Positions 59,874-64,000 of a stretch of DNA of 64,000 nt are shown one piece after another. The notes under the pieces were generated by a model. The model was not told where the DNA came from, searched no databases, and saw only the letters and a program-made list of their open reading frames with translations. The DNA lies in assembly GCA_017381015.1 (NCBI GenBank), contig JAFOCV010000139.1, forward strand, positions 1 to 64,000, in the 5' to 3' direction. Numbering within the stretch: the first letter of the stretch is position 1; every line of letters begins with the position of its first letter. The DNA is from Bacteroidaceae bacterium (GTDB taxonomy: Bacteria; Bacteroidota; Bacteroidia; Bacteroidales; Bacteroidaceae). Made by a program: the position numbers and the translations under genes.

Positions 59874-60986
59874 ATGAAGAAAACAATATTTTTCGCAGCA
59901 CTTGCATGCGTGGCACTTGCAAGTTGTGTGAGCGAGAGTGAGAATTTGCCACAAGAGAACAAGGGTAAGCTCCTAACCTTCAGCACCCCAGTGATGCACA
60001 ATCAGACAAGAAACCACGTGGGTGAGATTGCTAATGGTAGTGCATATCCCGAATCAGAACATTTTGTGGCTTATGCCGTTGAGTATGAGGGTGAATTTGC
60101 TGGATGGGCTGGTAATAATGTTATTAAGAATGCTGACGGTAGCAATTTCTTCCCTAATGCTGGTGAAAGAGTTTCAAGCATTGGCAATGGCCACTGGGCT
60201 CCCTCTAAGGACTATTATTTGCCCACAGAGCCCAATCGCTATCTGGCTTTCGCAGCTTATTCTCCTTACAGAGCACAACAGAATGCAGTATCCATTACTT
60301 ATGGTCCTACTGGTTTGAATATTGTTAAGTGGACAATGCCTGCAACTAATCCTTATGATTTGATGTTTAGCAATCGTTCCCTTAATGTTACCACTGCTGA
60401 GGTACCTATTGTATTCCGTCATGCACTGTCTTCACTTCATTTTAAATTCGTAAAGCCTTCTGCTATTGAAGGTGGCCCTTATCAGGTCTTGGTACACAAG
60501 TTGGCAATCAAGGGTAAAGGCACTACTTTTATTAATCAGGCAACATTCCATAATAATGTTGCAATGGGAAATATGGAGGGTGCTCCTGACTGGCAAAGCG
60601 ATAAGGCTGGTGTCGATCTGCCCGATGAATATGTTCTCTTCAGCGGAAACTTTGAAGTAGCTGACAATGCGTCTGAAATTACTGGTGTAGCTTCATTCAT
60701 GCCCATTCCTCAGAATGTGACTTCGGATATGAAGCTAATCATTAGTTATAGCATCAAGCAAAAAGAGTCGGATGCAACCGCTCAGGTTGTAGAAAATCTG
60801 GAAGTTCCTTTCACAAGTTTCTTGTTTACTAATACTGGTGGTAGTGTAGAACACATTAAATCTTGGGATATGAACACCCGTTACTTCTACAATATTTCTT
60901 TCGGTGCATTGAAAAAGATTTATTTCCATCCCTCAGTTTCAGATTGGTCAACTGTGGAGAACGCTGGTACCTTCGTAATTGATTAA
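59874..60986 (+). CDS. fimbrillin family lipoprotein (first)
   Basis: A 370-residue lipoprotein (FAALACVALASC, lipidated Cys). The fimbrillin-like N-terminal domain (LTFSTPVMHNQTRN, HFVAYAVEYEGEFAGW, GHWAPSKDYYLP, YLAFAAYSPY) and C-terminal domain (VPIVFRHALSSLHFKFV, ITGVASFMPIPQNV, WDMNTRYFYNISFGALKKIYFHPSVSDWS) follow the donor-strand type V pilin plan. The FRHALSSLHF and FHPSVSDW segments are typical. Arg residues near residue 40-43 (QTRN) could be the Arg-gingipain-like maturation site. Restricted codon use suggests it is a major subunit. Confidence 0.85.
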   Translation: MKKTIFFAALACVALASCVSESENLPQENKGKLLTFSTPVMHNQTRNHVGEIANGSAYPESEHFVAYAVEYEGEFAGWAGNNVIKNADGSNFFPNAGERVSSIGNGHWAPSKDYYLPTEPNRYLAFAAYSPYRAQQNAVSITYGPTGLNIVKWTMPATNPYDLMFSNRSLNVTTAEVPIVFRHALSSLHFKFVKPSAIEGGPYQVLVHKLAIKGKGTTFINQATFHNNVAMGNMEGAPDWQSDKAGVDLPDEYVLFSGNFEVADNASEITGVASFMPIPQNVTSDMKLIISYSIKQKESDATAQVVENLEVPFTSFLFTNTGGSVEHIKSWDMNTRYFYNISFGALKKIYFHPSVSDWSTVENAGTFVID

Positions 60987-61005
60987 TTGTTATTAAGGAA
61001 TATTA

Positions 61006-62091
61006 ATGAAACGCTATAGTCATTCATATATACTATTGATAGCGTTATTTGGATTTGGGAGCTGTGCTCAGGATGTGGACTCCCCACATCCTGAGCAAGG
61101 TCCTGAATTAATGTACCCCATTAGTTGGAGTACACCTATGGTGCAGGGTATTAATACACGTGCTTTAGTGAATAATAGTTTGTTGGAAGAGTCATGTACA
61201 CCTTCTGGTGGTAGAAGCATAGGTGTATGGGGACAATCTGTTGTTACTATTGCAGGTCTGCCTTCCACTTATCAGGATTTTATTGCGACTCCCTTGACCT
61301 TTGCACCAAAAGCAGAAGATTCCAATCCGCATAATAACTGGAATTATCCTGGAGATGCAGTATTTTGGCGCTTAAATGCCATATACGATTTTCGTGCATG
61401 TTATCCACAGGATGTGATGACAAGCTTGATGACTCAAATGGATGCCACCGTATTTCAGGGTGGTCCCATCAATACTTCTGCGCTACAAGAAGATATACTC
61501 GTAGCCGCTACTCATATAAATACAAGGACTGCTGATTTATCAAAACCAGTACCATTGGATTTGAGGCACATCTTTGCAGCTTTGAAATTCAAGGTCAAGG
61601 CCGTTGATGGCTTCACTCCATCTAATGAAGAGGGCGTTACCTCTTGCTGGTTGCAAAATCAAGATGCTTCAACAGATTTATTCTCCCCCTCTGGATACTT
61701 GGTGCAGTCTGGTAATGAGACGCCAAAGATAACATGGTATCCTTACGAGTCTTCAACAGCTCCAATGTATATGTGGAAGCATGAGGGAGTAAGCTTTGCA
61801 AACGAAAGTACACTCTACACGCCAAATGGTGGTTTAGAAGGTGATATATATACAAACAATGATGGTTGGTTATTGGTCGTACCTCAGCAAGTAAAAGCAG
61901 AAACATTGCATTTCTGCTATACATTGAAGAATGCTGGCTCGCAGGTCTTTTCTGTAGCAATACCAGCCATTACCTACGAATGCTCTATGCAATATACCTA
62001 TGTGCTGGAGATTCGTGGTTCCGAAGTAGAATTAAGGTTGAGTATCGCTCCATGGAATCATCTGGAGTCTAGTTATGATATAATATTATAG
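61006..62091 (+). CDS. fimbrillin family lipoprotein (second)
   Basis: A 361-residue lipoprotein (LIALFGFGSC). It has the same two-domain plan as the preceding gene: YPISWSTPMVQGINTRALVN, FWRLNAIYDFRACYP, then VPLDLRHIFAALKFKVKAVDGF and the terminal VLEIRGSEVELRLSIAPWNHLE. Segment NTRAL is a plausible protease maturation site. It is probably a minor or accessory pilin. The gap to the first fimbrillin is only 19 bp. Sequence similarity between the two is low, as usual for this family. Confidence 0.82.
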   Translation: MKRYSHSYILLIALFGFGSCAQDVDSPHPEQGPELMYPISWSTPMVQGINTRALVNNSLLEESCTPSGGRSIGVWGQSVVTIAGLPSTYQDFIATPLTFAPKAEDSNPHNNWNYPGDAVFWRLNAIYDFRACYPQDVMTSLMTQMDATVFQGGPINTSALQEDILVAATHINTRTADLSKPVPLDLRHIFAALKFKVKAVDGFTPSNEEGVTSCWLQNQDASTDLFSPSGYLVQSGNETPKITWYPYESSTAPMYMWKHEGVSFANESTLYTPNGGLEGDIYTNNDGWLLVVPQQVKAETLHFCYTLKNAGSQVFSVAIPAITYECSMQYTYVLEIRGSEVELRLSIAPWNHLESSYDIIL

Positions 62092-62110
62092 AGTAATATC
62101 CAATCAGTTT

Positions 62111-63661
62111 ATGAAAGGAGTTTTTTTATATAAATTGCTCTTACTTTGTTGTGTATTGGGAATAGTATCTTGCCAGCAAGAAGATTATCCCCAATTGCAT
62201 GATACAGCCTCTTTGTGTCTTAAAGTGAAAACATCAGGTGTAGGTGTCTCGCGTGGAGTTCAGGATTTGAACGACGATGGTGAGGTGAGCGACATGGAGC
62301 TATATCTAGATGGACAAAAGATGTATCGTTTGGGTGTATTCCTAGTTGAAGGTAGCAGAGTTGTCGCTTCTACCGTGCTAGAATCTACCGATACTCGCTT
62401 TAGTAATGACAATAAGGAGGCTACCATAAGTTTTAATAATTTGGACTATAGCAAGACCTACGAACTCTATGCCGTAGCCAACTATGGGAATAGTGGAGAT
62501 TTGCAAGGAGCGATGACCGATATTGATGCATCTACTATCTTGTCTGCTCTCCCTTTGAATGCGTCTAGCGATAATATCTGCAATGTAACGTCGGTTTATC
62601 CACTCTCGCTGAAGCAGCAAGTGCGATTAAATCCTGGTGAGAACACCGTCAGCGGTGAGCTGAAGCGTACCTATGCCCGACTCCGCATCAATGTGCGTAA
62701 TCAAAGTATAGAAAATGATTTGATGGTAACGTCATTGACATTCCCCACTCGTTTCACTCGTAAATCAGTAAGTCTGTTTACCGAAGGTGGAGCAGCAGAA
62801 GTTGCTCCTGTTGCCACCTCTGCGGAAGCCGTGACGCCCTTTGTGCCCAATCTGCAAATCCCTAAAATCACAGACAACGGCAGTGTGAGCGAAGCTACCA
62901 TTTTCGATACCTACCTTTTAGAAAGCGACGGTGGTACATACAATTACTCTTTGGGACTGAAATATCAAAGCAAAAATGTAGATGAAACTTTTACTGTAAA
63001 TACCGCCAGTCCGATTACCAACATTAATGGTATTAAGGACGGAGGAATGTATGTAATGTACAATACAGCAGGTGCATTCTTGTATGCCAATGGAAATAGC
63101 CTTGGCGCAGGCAGCAGTTATCTCACCAATAATGAGCTTAACCATAATTATGTATGGAAGTTTACCAGGACAACTGGTAATAATTACATCATAGAATCAA
63201 TGGGTAGTACTGGCTATTATATGCAGAGTTCTAAGGTGAGCAATAGTTCTGTTCCATTGACTACGAATAAAGGTAATAACGATTATTTTACCGTTTCAAA
63301 CTCGAATACTGGTAATCGAATATATTTCCAATCCACAGCGTCTACTGGCGATTGGTGGAGTTATTATTTCCTGTCATTGTCACAAAACGGAAAAACAGTG
63401 TGTGGTAATACCGGTTCACGTCGTGATTTCTATCTTTATGAAATTACAAAAACCAACAGTGCTATAAGCGTATCAAAGGAAATATCAATTCCTATAAGTA
63501 TAATTGATAAAATAACTGGTGAAACCTCACCATTGGCCTCCATTCACCGAAATGATTTTATTGAAATATTAGTGAATGTTTCTTACAACCAGAAGACAGG
63601 CGAGATAGACTATGAAGTGCTGGATTGGGATAGAGTAAATGGTGACGTAACCTTTGACTAA
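62111..63661 (+). CDS. Mfa2/FimB-like lipoprotein with a beta-trefoil-like insertion
   Basis: A 516-residue lipoprotein (LLLLCCVLGIVSC). The N-terminal part (SDMELYLDGQKMYRLGVFLVEGSRVVAS, FNNLDYSKTYELYAVANYG) and the middle (QQVRLNPGENTVSGELKRTYARLRINVRNQS) fit pilin-like domains. Between about residues 294 and 450 lies a region not found in simple pilins, with three-fold repeated strands (VMYNTAGAFLYANG, HNYVWKFTRTTGNNYIIES, GNRIYFQS, RRDFYLYEIT). It resembles a ricin-type beta-trefoil lectin. The pilin fold then resumes and ends YEVLDWDRVNGDVTFD. Insertion of a possible glycan-binding domain suggests a tip or accessory adhesin. Confidence 0.72.
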   Translation: MKGVFLYKLLLLCCVLGIVSCQQEDYPQLHDTASLCLKVKTSGVGVSRGVQDLNDDGEVSDMELYLDGQKMYRLGVFLVEGSRVVASTVLESTDTRFSNDNKEATISFNNLDYSKTYELYAVANYGNSGDLQGAMTDIDASTILSALPLNASSDNICNVTSVYPLSLKQQVRLNPGENTVSGELKRTYARLRINVRNQSIENDLMVTSLTFPTRFTRKSVSLFTEGGAAEVAPVATSAEAVTPFVPNLQIPKITDNGSVSEATIFDTYLLESDGGTYNYSLGLKYQSKNVDETFTVNTASPITNINGIKDGGMYVMYNTAGAFLYANGNSLGAGSSYLTNNELNHNYVWKFTRTTGNNYIIESMGSTGYYMQSSKVSNSSVPLTTNKGNNDYFTVSNSNTGNRIYFQSTASTGDWWSYYFLSLSQNGKTVCGNTGSRRDFYLYEITKTNSAISVSKEISIPISIIDKITGETSPLASIHRNDFIEILVNVSYNQKTGEIDYEVLDWDRVNGDVTFD

Positions 63662-63664
63662 ATA

Positions 63665-64000
63665 ATGATGAGAAGATATATTTTCCAAACTATGAGGCGA
63701 GTGTTGCATGTGCTTATGCTTGTGTGCTCGTTGTTCGTTGTGAGCTGTGCTGAAGACGAATTGGTCAGACAATCTATTGTAGGAGGCAGGGTCAAGGCTA
63801 CACTTCAATTTGGTACAACGGGCAATGACACCATTTCCGTAAGAACCCGCTCTACTTATGATTATCACTACGAGAGTATGGTTCGTAATATGTATGTGTT
63901 CGTATTCGCAAACGGAAACAAAATCTACGGTCGTTATTTCGCTCCAGATGACCTAAATAAAACCAGCCAAGACGAATATTGGACCGTAAATAATGTCGGT
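63665..64000 (+). CDS. pilus-locus lipoprotein, probable tip protein (5' part)
   Basis: The first 112 codons of a gene cut by the window end. The N-terminus is MMRRYIFQTMRRVLHV...FVVSC, a lipoprotein signal. The mature start (VKATLQFGTTGNDTISVRTRSTYDYHYESMVRNMYVFVFANGNKIYGRYF) is typical of the large lipoproteins that follow the fimbrillins in type V pilus loci, often with DUF4906. The VRTRS segment could be a maturation site. Assignment as tip adhesin is inferred from order and the opening sequence only. Confidence 0.65.
   Translation, partial: MMRRYIFQTMRRVLHVLMLVCSLFVVSCAEDELVRQSIVGGRVKATLQFGTTGNDTISVRTRSTYDYHYESMVRNMYVFVFANGNKIYGRYFAPDDLNKTSQDEYWTVNNVG

Overview
The window looks like a chromosome segment of a Bacteroidales bacterium, most likely Prevotella-like. 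The basis is protein content (argH, bamA, ribD and threonine dehydrogenase of Bacteroides type, BACON domains, DUF6242 and PorG-like proteins, fimbrillin lipoproteins, a ChuR-type sulfatase maturase) and many promoters of the Bacteroidetes form TTTG-N19/20-TAnnTTTG. No ribosomal RNA, integrase, transposase or CRISPR array was seen. There is one tRNA, tRNA-Lys(TTT).

Layout. 0-8.9 kb is housekeeping: the end of gpmI, ung, a DUF3109 protein, a GH16 glucanase, tRNA-Lys, then a leftward block prmC-recX-pyrE-SRPBCC-argH-lipoprotein, and ribD. 9.0-17.2 kb is an envelope block: a DUF6242 lipoprotein, a PorG-like protein, uppS, bamA, three tandem Skp/OmpH chaperones and murI.

17.2-41.4 kb is a long accessory region, visibly more AT-rich. 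It is bracketed by two intergenic tandem arrays, each with a 41-bp period. It opens with a candidate structured non-coding RNA (about 17.61-17.93 kb) that has mutually exclusive long helices. Then comes the most interesting part (18.0-32.6 kb), a phospho-signalling locus. It holds three Hanks-type Ser/Thr kinases (two membrane-anchored with HQD in place of HRD, one soluble with a C-terminal FHA domain), a zinc-ribbon/FHA-like adaptor and a membrane-anchored PP2C phosphatase. It also holds an FHA-TM-trypsin-like protease, a triple-BACON outer-membrane barrel, a second BACON protein, two further exported proteins, and a sigma factor with a putative anti-sigma partner. The parts suggest a circuit that links cytoplasmic threonine phosphorylation to periplasmic proteolysis and envelope sensing. 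No type VI secretion genes are present, so the usual kinase/FHA/PP2C explanation does not apply here.

After a decayed zinc-ribbon gene (32.6-33.25 kb) come small exported Cys-rich proteins and a beta-helix protein. Four of these genes share a near-identical 5'-leader hairpin whose stem covaries and which ends 6-7 nt before each ATG. Two very large secreted repeat proteins follow (YWID/FN3 and Ig/RCC1 with a sorting-like C-terminus).

41.7-54.9 kb returns to core genes: an FtsX/LolE-like permease, a cysteine-less thioredoxin-fold lipoprotein, a highly expressed TPR lipoprotein, xerD, aroQ, an O-methyltransferase, rbfA, a YifB/ComM ATPase, tdh, an anaerobic sulfatase maturase, an acyl-CoA synthetase and a DUF2007 protein. 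54.9-56.7 kb is a GH27 alpha-galactosidase. 57.5-64.0 kb is the start of a type V pilus (Mfa/Fim-like) locus, cut off by the window end.
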